Source of the DNA: Verrucomicrobiaceae bacterium
GTDB taxonomy: Bacteria; Verrucomicrobiota; Verrucomicrobiia; Verrucomicrobiales; Verrucomicrobiaceae
Direction of reading: 5' to 3'
Assembly (NCBI GenBank): GCA_027486585.1
Contig: JAIXOU010000106.1
Coordinates: forward strand, 62,001-126,000
Length of the DNA: 64,000 nucleotides
Shown: one piece after another, positions 36,353 to 44,282 of the stretch
How positions within the stretch are numbered: position 1 is the stretch's first letter
How the letters are laid out: the number at the start of each line of letters is the position of its first letter
The notes under the pieces: generated by a model
Told to the model about the DNA's origin: nothing
Databases searched by the model: none
What the model saw: the letters and a program-made list of their open reading frames with translations, nothing else
Position numbers and translations under genes: made by a program

Positions 36353-37009
36353 ATGAATATTCTCATCACAGCCGGTCCGACCCGAGAAGCCCTAGATCCA
36401 GTCCGATACCTCACCAATCGTTCTTCGGGCAAAATGGGTTATGCGCTTGCTGAAGCTGCCCGCGATGCTGGTCATAAGGTGACTCTTATTTCAGGACCAG
36501 TAAATCTCTCTGCACCTGATGATATCGAACTCATCAGAATCGAGTCTGCGAAGGAAATGTTTCTCGCTGTTGAAAGCCAAATCTCAAAGGCCGCCGTAGC
36601 CATTTTTTCTGCTGCCGTGGCAGATTATCGGCCTGCAACCCAGGCCACTCAAAAGATCAAAAAGAGCTCAAATAGGCTGACTCTAGAATTAGAAAAAACG
36701 GAAGATATTCTGGGCTCCGCTCGGCAAGTGTTTGGATTTTCAGGCATCCTCGTGGGTTTCGCCGCAGAGACAGAAAACCTCATCGCCAATGCACGCGACA
36801 AGCTGACCCGTAAGGGCTGCGACCTAGTTATTGCCAATGATGTCTCCCAAATCGGCATTGGCTTCGACAGCTCTGAAAATGCTGTGACTCTGTGTTTTCC
36901 AGGAGAAAAATCGATGCCACTACCCAAGCAAAGCAAGACACTGCTGGCACGTGAACTCATTCAGCAGATTGAGCAATTGGCTACGAAACCCCGCGAAACG
37001 CACACATGA
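36353..37009 (+). CDS. coaB: Phosphopantothenate-cysteine ligase, stand-alone CoaB domain
   Basis: Joins cysteine to 4'-phosphopantothenate, with nucleotide activation, in coenzyme A biosynthesis. The protein begins with MNILITAGPTREALDPVRYL and then NRSSGKMGYALAEAARDAGH, the nucleotide-binding start of the CoaB half of Dfp/CoaBC. KIKKSSNRLTLELEKTEDIL near residue 100 is the conserved K-x-KK-type block. It is only 218 residues, so the N-terminal flavin-dependent CoaC decarboxylase is missing here and must be encoded separately. Confidence 0.9.
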   Translation: MNILITAGPTREALDPVRYLTNRSSGKMGYALAEAARDAGHKVTLISGPVNLSAPDDIELIRIESAKEMFLAVESQISKAAVAIFSAAVADYRPATQATQKIKKSSNRLTLELEKTEDILGSARQVFGFSGILVGFAAETENLIANARDKLTRKGCDLVIANDVSQIGIGFDSSENAVTLCFPGEKSMPLPKQSKTLLARELIQQIEQLATKPRETHT

Positions 37010-37132
37010 AGTGTATTTTAGCTTAAGAAAAAAATTCGACAACTTTACTTTGATCCATTTTTAATTTCAACATGGTCGGTTTTCTGCTTGTTTGATGATC
37101 AATGAGACGCAGGTCTCTTATAATTAAACCAT

Positions 37133-37507
37133 ATGCGAAACAAACTTCTCTCTTTACTCCTCCTAGCCAGCCCATTGTATCTGGCCAATTGTGCAGCCAT
37201 CTGCTGCGGCACTAAACAAGGTATCCAGATTAATACGCAGCCTCCTGGAGCCACCGTAAAGATTAATGGCGTCGATTCAGGAGTGACTCCTACAAAAGCT
37301 CAACTAACGCGAAAGGAAACCCACCGCGTGGGCCTTACACTGGCCGGCTACAAGCCCAAAGAAGTTGTTCTTGAGCCTGGGTTCAATCCAGTCGTGCTGG
37401 GCAACATCTTGATCGGTGGTCTTGTCGGACTTGTGGTTGACGGATGCACCGGAGCTTGGTGCAAACTTAATCCAGGCAAAGTAGAGGCTGTGATGGAAAA
37501 GCAATAA
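37133..37507 (+). CDS. PEGA-domain lipoprotein
   Basis: Small predicted lipoprotein of 124 residues. The signal peptide KLLSLLLLASPLYLANC ends in a lipobox-like LANC with Cys20. Residues about 30-85 are a PEGA-type beta domain (IQINTQPPGATVKINGVDSG, then VGLTLAGYKPKE), a surface or peptidoglycan-associated fold. A hydrophobic stretch GNILIGGLVGLVVDG follows; extra cysteines (CCGT, GCTGAWC) are unusual. Related to proteins seen near porin or YceK-like lipoproteins. Its terminator appears to lie inside the convergent gene at 37554-37590. Confidence 0.8.
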   Translation: MRNKLLSLLLLASPLYLANCAAICCGTKQGIQINTQPPGATVKINGVDSGVTPTKAQLTRKETHRVGLTLAGYKPKEVVLEPGFNPVVLGNILIGGLVGLVVDGCTGAWCKLNPGKVEAVMEKQ

Positions 37508-37520
37508 CCACAAGCTTCAG

Positions 37521-37892
37521 CTAAACTGGATCAGACCAGCGAATCTCACGACGAACGCCGACCACATGAAAGTGTGCGTCGGCGTTTTTTATATAGCCTT
37601 TGCTATCTAGAATCAGTCCTTCTGCTTCTAGCCTTTTTCGTTGTTCAAAGGCAATCTCAGTTGGCATGTTTGGACTGATGCGCGCCTCGGCCCCGACGAC
37701 TCGATGCCAAGGTAAACTTGCCGACTGCTCATCAGTCAATCGACTGATCACGGTAGCCACGTGCCGTGCCACCACATTCATATGAATGGCGATGCTGCCA
37801 TAGGTGGTGAATTTTCCTGAGGGAATGAGCGCAATGAGTCGGATGACTTCTGCGCGGATCCGAGTGAAAGCTTGAGTCTTCGACTTTGGCAT
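37521..37892 (-). CDS. Alkyltransferase-like protein (ATL), MGMT family with PWHR motif
   Basis: DNA-binding protein of the O6-alkylguanine-DNA alkyltransferase family. The arginine finger (Arg43 in VVARHVATVIS) is retained, but the active-site PCHR is PWHR at residues 61-64, so the alkyl-accepting cysteine is replaced by tryptophan. That is the hallmark of ATL proteins, which bind O6-alkylguanine and hand it to nucleotide excision repair without removing the alkyl group. Length 123 residues, typical for ATL. It follows the EamA transporter gene by three bases. Its last codons also encode a terminator hairpin for the opposite strand. Confidence 0.9.
   Translation of the reverse strand: MPKSKTQAFTRIRAEVIRLIALIPSGKFTTYGSIAIHMNVVARHVATVISRLTDEQSASLPWHRVVGAEARISPNMPTEIAFEQRKRLEAEGLILDSKGYIKNADAHFHVVGVRREIRWSDPV
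37554..37590 (+). terminator. Intrinsic terminator inside the 3' end of the convergent ATL gene
   Basis: AACGCCGAC at 37554-37562 pairs perfectly with GTCGGCGTT at 37578-37586. The stem continues with CACA/TGTG across one bulged C, and the right arm runs into TTTTTT. It is read in the plus direction, 47 bases after the lipoprotein stop at 37507, yet it lies wholly within the coding sequence of the minus-strand gene at 37521-37892. Confidence 0.85.
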
Positions 37893-37895
37893 GGG

Positions 37896-38798
37896 TTAAG
37901 CGCGGCTGTCTGCTTTATCCGGCAATTGAACGATGACGGTAGCTGAAAAGATAGCCGCGGCCCCAATCCAACCGATAGGCGACAGACTTTCCTTCATGAA
38001 AAGAAATGCCGCTAGTGCTGCAAAGAGTGACTCAGTCGAAAGGATGACAGAGGCTTCCGCAGGCTTTGTGGCCTTCATGGCTACAGAAAGCAGCGTAAAG
38101 GTCATCGCACTGGACAAAACGCCTACATAAAGAATCTCTGGTCCCGCGCGCATTATTGCCTCGACTTCGAATGGTTCACGCAGTGCCGCAAGGCTTGCTA
38201 AAACTGCGACAACGACAAATTGAGTTGCTGTGAACGAAGCCGCTAAATCGAAGCGTGCTGCCAGTCCGACGATGACCACATGCAGTGCCCATAAGATGGC
38301 AGAAAGCGCCACCAAGACATCTCCGTGTGCCAGTAGTGTCAAGGAACCGCCGCCAAGTAGCCAAGTGCCCACAAAGGAAAGCGATGCAGCAATCCAGACC
38401 CATCGTGCCGGGCGATGCCCCATCAGCAACCAGGAGAAAATTGGCGTCAAAACGACATACAAGGCTGTTAAAAACCCGGAGTTGGTGACAGACGCCGTCA
38501 TCAGCCCCATTTGTTGCAACGCAGCTGCACCAAAGAAGGCCAATCCAGCATAGCCAGCTAAGCTTAGCATCGCTGGCATTTTGAATTTAGATCCCACTAC
38601 CCGACATTCTCGCCAGACCAGAGGTGAAAGCGTTAAGCAAGCTAACCAGGAACGTAGGGCGATGAACAAAAACGGCCCTATGTGAGCCATCGCCCTCTTT
38701 TGACAAAGAAAGGCAACTCCCCAAATAGCTGCACAAGCCAGAAGAGTTAAATCAGCGCGAAATCGTGTCATGCCAAACTGTGGCGGCGATTCAGACAT
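37896..38798 (-). CDS. EamA/DMT-family transporter
   Basis: Inner-membrane drug/metabolite transporter of 300 residues with ten predicted transmembrane helices in two EamA repeats; the first opens with FRADLTLLACAAIWGVAFLC, the second with GDVLVALSAILWALHVVIVG. The end PIGWIGAAAIFSATVIVQL is the typical last helix. ATG 38798 is preferred; a GTG at 38804 would add two residues. It starts 9 bases after the beta-propeller gene stop. Substrate unknown, as for most of the family. Confidence 0.88.
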   Translation of the reverse strand: MSESPPQFGMTRFRADLTLLACAAIWGVAFLCQKRAMAHIGPFLFIALRSWLACLTLSPLVWRECRVVGSKFKMPAMLSLAGYAGLAFFGAAALQQMGLMTASVTNSGFLTALYVVLTPIFSWLLMGHRPARWVWIAASLSFVGTWLLGGGSLTLLAHGDVLVALSAILWALHVVIVGLAARFDLAASFTATQFVVVAVLASLAALREPFEVEAIMRAGPEILYVGVLSSAMTFTLLSVAMKATKPAEASVILSTESLFAALAAFLFMKESLSPIGWIGAAAIFSATVIVQLPDKADSRA

Positions 38799-38807
38799 GT
38801 GCACAGG

Positions 38808-40022
38808 TCATTTCAACTTCAGGCCGATGAGGCTTTCGGTGTCTCGGGCAAAGAGCATGCCATCTGAATAGGCGGCGTGGGAGCGGTGGCCAGCACGCAG
38901 GATCTGCACATAGCTGATTTGATCAAACTTTTCGGCCGTGCCACGGACGAGCCAGAGTTCACCGCGCTCAGTAATGACCAGAAGCTTATCCCCCACAGCA
39001 ATGAGCGTACCGCCAGGCACGGAGTCGGGATCCTCCCAGGCTACGATGCCGTCGGCTAGATTGATGCAGCGTAGTTTCATGCCACTTTCCTGGCGTCCAT
39101 GAAATCCAAAAAGATGCTGACCGATCCTCACGGGTGTGGCGTAATGGCAGTCGAGTAGGTCCTCTTTCTTCCATAGCTCGCTGATTTTTCCACCTTTGAT
39201 GCTGAATAGATGAGCTCCTACACCGTAGCCAGCCGAGACAAACCAGCGATCATCACCCACTGAGATCGGTGTGGCGGCATTGACAGAGGCATCCATGTCC
39301 GACCTTAACGGAATCGAAGTAGTGACTGCGCCGTCAAGATTGATAAGCCAAAGCTCATTTCTCATCCAGGCTAGGACGCCTTCATTCATGGCTACGGGAG
39401 ACGCGCATCCAGCCTCATCTTCCACGGCTGTCCAAACAGGTTTGCCAGTGGATACATCGAGAGCGACCAGCCCAGCAGGCTTATCTCCCAGAGTGCCGCC
39501 AGCGGCGATGATGACCGTTTTTCCAACAACCAAGGGAGAAGGAGTCCGTCCAAAAAATCCCTGCTTGGATTCCAGAGCCGAGGCCGTGTCATAGTTCCAG
39601 AGCTCTTTGCCGGTCTCTAGATCCATGGCGGTGACGCGGCCCTCGGGACCAAAAGTGAAGACTTTGCCGTCGGAAATGGCGGGCACTGCGCGGGGGCCAT
39701 TGTCAAAACCAAAGCTGTCGATGTAGTCGGTGATGTAGGTGCTGCGCCAGAGCACCTTCCCCGTCACTGGGTCCAGTGCCTCGGTGGTCATGTCACTGCT
39801 TTCACGATGAAAAATGATCACCTTACCCTGAGCCACAGCTGGGCCTGCGAAACCGGCGCCGACTGATTTTTTCCAAAGTGGTTTCAGATCAAGCGGCAGG
39901 CTTTCAGGTAGAGACGCTTCACTTGCAGCGGCTACGGCATTTCGTGCGGGGCCTAAAAATTGAGGCCAATCGGCAGCAAGCACAGCGTTGGTGAGGCAGA
40001 GATAAAGGGCAGTGAGACGCAT
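38808..40022 (-). CDS. PQQ-like beta-propeller repeat protein, secreted
   Basis: Exported protein of 404 residues. From ATG 40022 it begins MRLTALYLCLTNAVLAADWP, a clear signal peptide with an AxA-like cleavage site, followed by WPQFLGPARNAV, which is common in Verrucomicrobiota and Planctomycetes PQQ-like proteins. Repeats such as GKVIIFHRESSD, GKVFTFGPEGRVTAMDLETG and GTLIAVGDKLLVITERG form a BamB-like propeller. The longer frame uses a TTG at 40055 that would spoil the signal peptide. No quinoprotein dehydrogenase residues are evident, so a binding or scaffold role is likely. Confidence 0.85.
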   Translation of the reverse strand: MRLTALYLCLTNAVLAADWPQFLGPARNAVAAASEASLPESLPLDLKPLWKKSVGAGFAGPAVAQGKVIIFHRESSDMTTEALDPVTGKVLWRSTYITDYIDSFGFDNGPRAVPAISDGKVFTFGPEGRVTAMDLETGKELWNYDTASALESKQGFFGRTPSPLVVGKTVIIAAGGTLGDKPAGLVALDVSTGKPVWTAVEDEAGCASPVAMNEGVLAWMRNELWLINLDGAVTTSIPLRSDMDASVNAATPISVGDDRWFVSAGYGVGAHLFSIKGGKISELWKKEDLLDCHYATPVRIGQHLFGFHGRQESGMKLRCINLADGIVAWEDPDSVPGGTLIAVGDKLLVITERGELWLVRGTAEKFDQISYVQILRAGHRSHAAYSDGMLFARDTESLIGLKLK

Positions 40023-40128
40023 GAGAAAAGGTAACGAACCAAAAGCGCTGCGCAATGCATCAGAGGCGAAGATATGATCTTGGGTTTTGCATTGTTTGTT
40101 TCTACATGGCAGACTCTTGGCTCATTGC

Positions 40129-41520
40129 ATGCCTGCCTTCACCCGTCATCACCTCAACCTCTGGTTCCGCTGGTCGTTGTTTGTGCTTGGGATGGCAGTT
40201 TTCGTAACCTTTTATGTGGGGAAAGCCTTTAATTCGTCACGAAAAGGCAGCTGGACCGTGGAGGAGGAGCGTCATCTAAAACTCACAGAGCAGAGTTCGC
40301 TGGACCTACAGCCTGAGTTCACACGCAGCTTTTCTGAGCCGCTGAAACGCATGATGCCGCATCGCACAGATGGCTTGACTCAGCCGCTATGGCCCTGGGT
40401 AGCAGCGTGGATGCATGACGGTGCTGAGTTGCCTGTTTTTCAGAAGCGCACGCAATTGTTTCAGTTGGGGCTCACCCTGGGGTTCTTGATGGTGCTTGGG
40501 ATCACCTGCGCCCGAAATTTCACCTTACCTGCTGCTTTACTGATCGTTTTAATCGCTGGATGGCATGGTTTTTTGCCAACTCTTTCCTGGTTTACAGGAG
40601 CTGCCCTCTTCCACGTCTTTTTTCTCCTTACATGGGTCGCCTGCCTGTATGCACTGCAAAGAAATTCCTTGTGGATTTATGGCCTCACGGGGGCGTTTGG
40701 CGCTCTGGCCTACCTTTCAGAGGATCGTATTTTGCCACTGCTGGTTATCTTTGTTTTGATCAGCACGATTCGAGCCGTGTGGGGTTGGTTAAAAACTCAT
40801 TGGACGTCTCATGACGGCACTAGCCAATGGTTGTGGCGCAATCATTTGTTTGGCCTCATTCTGTTCGCCTCCTGCTTTGGCTTCATCGCTGGCTCTCGAA
40901 TGGTCGAGGCGCGTGCGAAGTTTGGTTCGGGCTTTTTTAGCTATGTCGATCAGGTGCGCTGGTTGGAGGATGAGCCCTCGGCTCAGGCCTGGATTCGCAA
41001 GCACCCCAGTGCCGCCAGCTTAAAATCTCTGCCGCTGGAGGAACGGGCCAACTGGAGGATTTATGTGGGCACTCACACTCAGCATGAGGCCTTTGCTCGG
41101 CTCCAAACCGGTTTGCAGAAGCTCTGGCAAATCTTGGCTTACGATGGCGGTTGGCACATCATTGGACTGTTATTCGTTTTGATAGCGCTATTAGCCGTCA
41201 CCTGGTGCGGCACGCCTCGTGCCTGTCATGCAGGTCAGAAACTGCATCCTGAGACGATGACGACGATTTTTTTCACAGTCACGGTTAGTTTGACCATCGT
41301 GGCCATTGCCGCCTGGGATAATGCGGTTTGGCCTAGTGATCATTTGAGGGCGCTGCTGGCTCCATTGGCCCTGAGTCTGGTCTGGGCTAGCGAAAGTGTG
41401 CTGCGGCGCGCTCGGCGGCGTTCTTCAGCCAGATTGATCACCTATGCTTATCTGACGGCACTGTGGTCCATGGTTTCCCTGGATTTCGCACTGCATGGGA
41501 AGGCCTTCTTGAATCCTTGA
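40129..41520 (+). CDS. Polytopic membrane protein of unknown function
   Basis: I do not recognise a family. The 463-residue protein from ATG 40129 has about nine hydrophobic segments separated by short loops, one larger extracytoplasmic loop after the first helix (residues about 35-105) and another around 270-325. The overall layout, one helix, a long loop, then many helices, recalls glycosyltransferase family 39/83-like or O-antigen polymerase proteins, but no catalytic Asp motif is clear. A TTG at 40087 could extend it. It is divergent from the beta-propeller gene. Confidence 0.7.
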   Translation: MPAFTRHHLNLWFRWSLFVLGMAVFVTFYVGKAFNSSRKGSWTVEEERHLKLTEQSSLDLQPEFTRSFSEPLKRMMPHRTDGLTQPLWPWVAAWMHDGAELPVFQKRTQLFQLGLTLGFLMVLGITCARNFTLPAALLIVLIAGWHGFLPTLSWFTGAALFHVFFLLTWVACLYALQRNSLWIYGLTGAFGALAYLSEDRILPLLVIFVLISTIRAVWGWLKTHWTSHDGTSQWLWRNHLFGLILFASCFGFIAGSRMVEARAKFGSGFFSYVDQVRWLEDEPSAQAWIRKHPSAASLKSLPLEERANWRIYVGTHTQHEAFARLQTGLQKLWQILAYDGGWHIIGLLFVLIALLAVTWCGTPRACHAGQKLHPETMTTIFFTVTVSLTIVAIAAWDNAVWPSDHLRALLAPLALSLVWASESVLRRARRRSSARLITYAYLTALWSMVSLDFALHGKAFLNP

Positions 41521-41537
41521 CTGCCAGCTAGGATCGG

Positions 41538-42347
41538 GTGACTGATAGCCATTCCTTCATGGCCGCGAGCAAGCCCACGTTCATCCTCTGTTTCGACTTC
41601 GACGGCACACTCGTGCATCCAGATAGCGACCCCGTTTTTCATCCCTCACTGGGGAAGATGATTCAGCAGCTTCGTGCTCAGGGCGCCGCTTGGGTCATCA
41701 ATACCGGCCGCACGCTCCCCCAGACAGTTCAGGGCATCGCCCAATACGGGATCTTCATGGAGCCAGACTACATCATCGCCCGTGAGTGTGACATTTACCG
41801 CCCAGGCCTTTTCAAAAAGTGGACTGACTTTGGCAACTGGAATCGACTCGCTCGGAAGGCCAATGAGCGCTTTATCAAAGACCATCAAAAATCCCTGAAC
41901 GCCATCCGTGAGATGGTCGCAACCACAAACGCGAGCTTCCTGGAAGGCGACGAGGGAGAACTCGGCATCGTGGCCACCAGTGAGGAGGAGATGGACACCA
42001 TCGCCACGTTTATCGAGACCCACAGCTCGCAATTCCCAGACATCGGTTATCAAAGAAACAGCATCTACCTGCGCTTTTCCCACAGCGGCTACAGCAAAGG
42101 CACCGCGCTAAGTGAGCTTGCCCGTCTTCTGGGCTTGGACGCCGCACGCTGCTTCGCTGCTGGAGACAATCACAATGACATCTCCATGCTCGACCCACGC
42201 CATGCGCGCATGATAGCCACACCAAGCAATGGTCTGCCGCCGATCAAAGAGCACGTCCTCAAATTTGGTGGCTTCATCGCCACAAAACCCGCCAGTGAAG
42301 GCATGATGGAGGCTCTCGGCCACTACTTTGGTGGCGGTCAAAAGTGA
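41538..42347 (+). CDS. HAD-superfamily hydrolase, Cof/sucrose-phosphatase-like
   Basis: Probable cytoplasmic phosphatase of 269 residues. HAD motif I is FDFDGTLVHPDSD near residue 20, motif II includes WVINTGR and motif IV is CFAAGDNHNDISMLD, with a C2-type cap between, as in Cof-like sugar phosphatases. The GTG start at 41538 has AGGA at 41530-41533; ATG 41559 is the alternative seven codons later. The fur-type gene follows after 44 bases on the same strand. Substrate unknown. Confidence 0.85.
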   Translation: MTDSHSFMAASKPTFILCFDFDGTLVHPDSDPVFHPSLGKMIQQLRAQGAAWVINTGRTLPQTVQGIAQYGIFMEPDYIIARECDIYRPGLFKKWTDFGNWNRLARKANERFIKDHQKSLNAIREMVATTNASFLEGDEGELGIVATSEEEMDTIATFIETHSSQFPDIGYQRNSIYLRFSHSGYSKGTALSELARLLGLDAARCFAAGDNHNDISMLDPRHARMIATPSNGLPPIKEHVLKFGGFIATKPASEGMMEALGHYFGGGQK

Positions 42348-42391
42348 TGCGGGCTTGCGTGCATTCTCAATTAGGCTAGCCTCGTCTCAAT

Positions 42392-42874
42392 ATGGATTCT
42401 CGCATTAAAGAGCGCTTAGAAGCTCACCTCATCGCCCAAGGCCTCCGCCGCACCAAGCAGCGGGATGTCATTGTCGAGGCGGCTTTTGCCACAGACGATC
42501 ATTTCAATGCTGACGAGCTGCTGGAAAAGACTCGCAAGCTCGACCGAACCATTTCCCGCGCCACCATTTATCGCACGCTTCAGCTCTTGGTAGATTGCGA
42601 CCTGCTTCGCGAGGTCGATCTCGGACGTGACCAGACCTTTTACGATCCGAACTTTCTGGATAAGCCTCAGCACAATCACCTCATCTGCCTCGACTGTGAT
42701 CGTGTCGTCGAGTTTGAGGATGAAAACGCCGCACTGCTGCACGACTGCATCACCCGCCGCCTCGGCTTCCAACCGCAGATGAAGTCCATGCGCATTCAAG
42801 CCAAGTGTGATGAACTCTCCCGCACTGGCCAGTGCAAATGGAAAGCCCAGCGTGAGGCGGTAATGCTAGCGTAA
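42392..42874 (+). CDS. Fur-family metal-dependent transcriptional regulator
   Basis: DNA-binding repressor of 160 residues. The winged-helix domain (HLIAQGLRRTKQRDVIVEAA, then ISRATIYRTLQLLVDCDLL) is followed by the metal-binding dimerisation domain with QHNHLICLDCDRVVEFED: the HxH, CxxC structural zinc site and the acidic cluster of Fur. A second zinc cysteine pair is not evident at the C-terminus, although Cys near 138 and 147 (KCDELSRTGQC) are candidates. Iron (Fur) is the default assignment, Zur or PerR cannot be excluded. Confidence 0.88.
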   Translation: MDSRIKERLEAHLIAQGLRRTKQRDVIVEAAFATDDHFNADELLEKTRKLDRTISRATIYRTLQLLVDCDLLREVDLGRDQTFYDPNFLDKPQHNHLICLDCDRVVEFEDENAALLHDCITRRLGFQPQMKSMRIQAKCDELSRTGQCKWKAQREAVMLA

Positions 42875-42878
42875 TCGC

Positions 42879-43910
42879 TTAGTTACAAAGCACCTCTTTA
42901 ATTCCCGAACCCATCTCTTCCACGCCAAACTTCACGGGTAGGAATTGCTCTATGAGCGCCATGTTTGTACGGGTATGATCTGTGATGGACAGCGTGTGAA
43001 ACACACCGCCACCCGCTAGGACCATTGGCAGCAGTAACTGATCCGCCAAATAAGCGCCCACGGGTGCCGTCGAGGCAAGGTATCCGCGCAGGCCCTTCGC
43101 TGCACCCGTGGCCACAGCTTCAGCAGATTTACCGAGCTGAGCGATGCCGGTGCTGATTTCGCAAACGTTCGCAAACCGCGCTCCAAGCAGGATGGCATTA
43201 CCAGGGCCAGTGCTGTCGTTCGTGTAGCGGAGGTCGATGTGGTTTTCGGGCCATTCGAGGATCTTGGAGGCGGTCAAGATTTCACGTTTAGCGATCTCGC
43301 CAGGCAAATGCGCATGCAACACTCGGCCAAAAATCTCCACGGACTCGCCGCGTTCGATGAGCTTGAGCTTCTTCCACTTTTTGATCGGCGTGATGTGAGC
43401 CGCGAGCAACCCACCGCCAGCCTGCATGAAGCCGGGTCGCTCTAGGGTGACCGTGGCATCGACGCCCATGCTCCAGAGCACCGGCAAAAAACACTGCTCG
43501 ATGAATTCGAACGGCGGAGCCATCGGGTTGTGTGTGCCGCCTTCGATGCGCAACGTGCTGGAAGCTTCCGCCTGCAGCAGCGCGGGCAAAAGCGTCTGCA
43601 ACACGAGCGTCGTGCTGCCGCCGGAGCCGATGGCAAAGCGGTAGTCGCCCGCCGCGATCTTGCCGGGTGTGAAAACGAGTTCCGTGGAGCCCATTTCGGC
43701 TCCTTCGACCTCTGCGCCGCAGACTTCCGCCGCGGCTTTCACGCAGGTGAGGTGCTGACGCATCAGCCCGGGCTTCGGTCGCGTCCCACGGATGTTCGTC
43801 ATGCGAAACGCCCGCCCCGTGACCAGCGCCAGCGACAACGACGACCGCAGCAATTGCCCGCCGCCGGATTCGCCGGAGATGGAGAGGATGGAAGTGTTGG
43901 TTTTGATCAT
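42879..43910 (-). CDS. rtcA: RNA 3'-terminal phosphate cyclase
   Basis: Converts RNA 3'-phosphate ends to 2',3'-cyclic phosphates using ATP. The N-terminus ISGESGGGQLLRSSLSLALV is the family signature; FAIGSGGSTTLVLQTLLPAL near residue 92 is the second. The C-terminal THxRTNMA-like segment (DHTRTNMALIEQF) contains the histidine that is adenylylated in E. coli RtcA. Length 343 residues, typical. It is the last gene of the minus-strand rtc operon and ends four bases from the convergent fur-type gene, with no terminator visible between them. Confidence 0.93.
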   Translation of the reverse strand: MIKTNTSILSISGESGGGQLLRSSLSLALVTGRAFRMTNIRGTRPKPGLMRQHLTCVKAAAEVCGAEVEGAEMGSTELVFTPGKIAAGDYRFAIGSGGSTTLVLQTLLPALLQAEASSTLRIEGGTHNPMAPPFEFIEQCFLPVLWSMGVDATVTLERPGFMQAGGGLLAAHITPIKKWKKLKLIERGESVEIFGRVLHAHLPGEIAKREILTASKILEWPENHIDLRYTNDSTGPGNAILLGARFANVCEISTGIAQLGKSAEAVATGAAKGLRGYLASTAPVGAYLADQLLLPMVLAGGGVFHTLSITDHTRTNMALIEQFLPVKFGVEEMGSGIKEVLCN

Positions 43911-43959
43911 TGCAAAAAGTAGAGATTAGGAGCCAAGGCTCTGATTGGAGTAATCCATT

Positions 43960-44271
43960 TCAAAACAGTATCCGAATCAGTTCCACGAATCCGAAAACGA
44001 AGATCAGGAAGCAAACTGCAAGAAGTATTAGGCAGCCATAACTCGCCAACATCGAACCAACCGACTCCTTGTTTGGTTCATCCTTTTCTTCGCATACCGC
44101 GATGGAACTGAATTCGATCAGATCATCTTTAGAGAAAGTATGTGTTCCATTTTTAATGGCATCATCGATCGCATTTCGAAGGATCACTAGTCCTGCGATA
44201 TTTGCCATTAAAACGGCCTCATCTTCCGCATAGCGGACCCATGCTTGTGGTTGTTCAATTGTTTCTTTCAT
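43960..44271 (-). CDS. Small single-span membrane protein in the rtc operon
   Basis: 103 residues, family not recognised. A soluble N-terminal part (YAEDEAVLMANIAGLVILRN, predicted helical, and an Asp/Glu/Lys-rich region) is followed by one C-terminal transmembrane helix GCLILLAVCFLIFVFGFVEL. The N-terminal resembles a tail-anchored or C-terminally anchored cytosolic domain. I start at ATG 44271, with GAGGG about nine bases upstream; a TTG at 44286 would overlap the rtcB stop. Its place between rtcB and rtcA suggests it is made with the RNA-repair enzymes. Confidence 0.7.
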   Translation of the reverse strand: MKETIEQPQAWVRYAEDEAVLMANIAGLVILRNAIDDAIKNGTHTFSKDDLIEFSSIAVCEEKDEPNKESVGSMLASYGCLILLAVCFLIFVFGFVELIRILF

Positions 44272-44282
44272 AGCGTTTTCCC

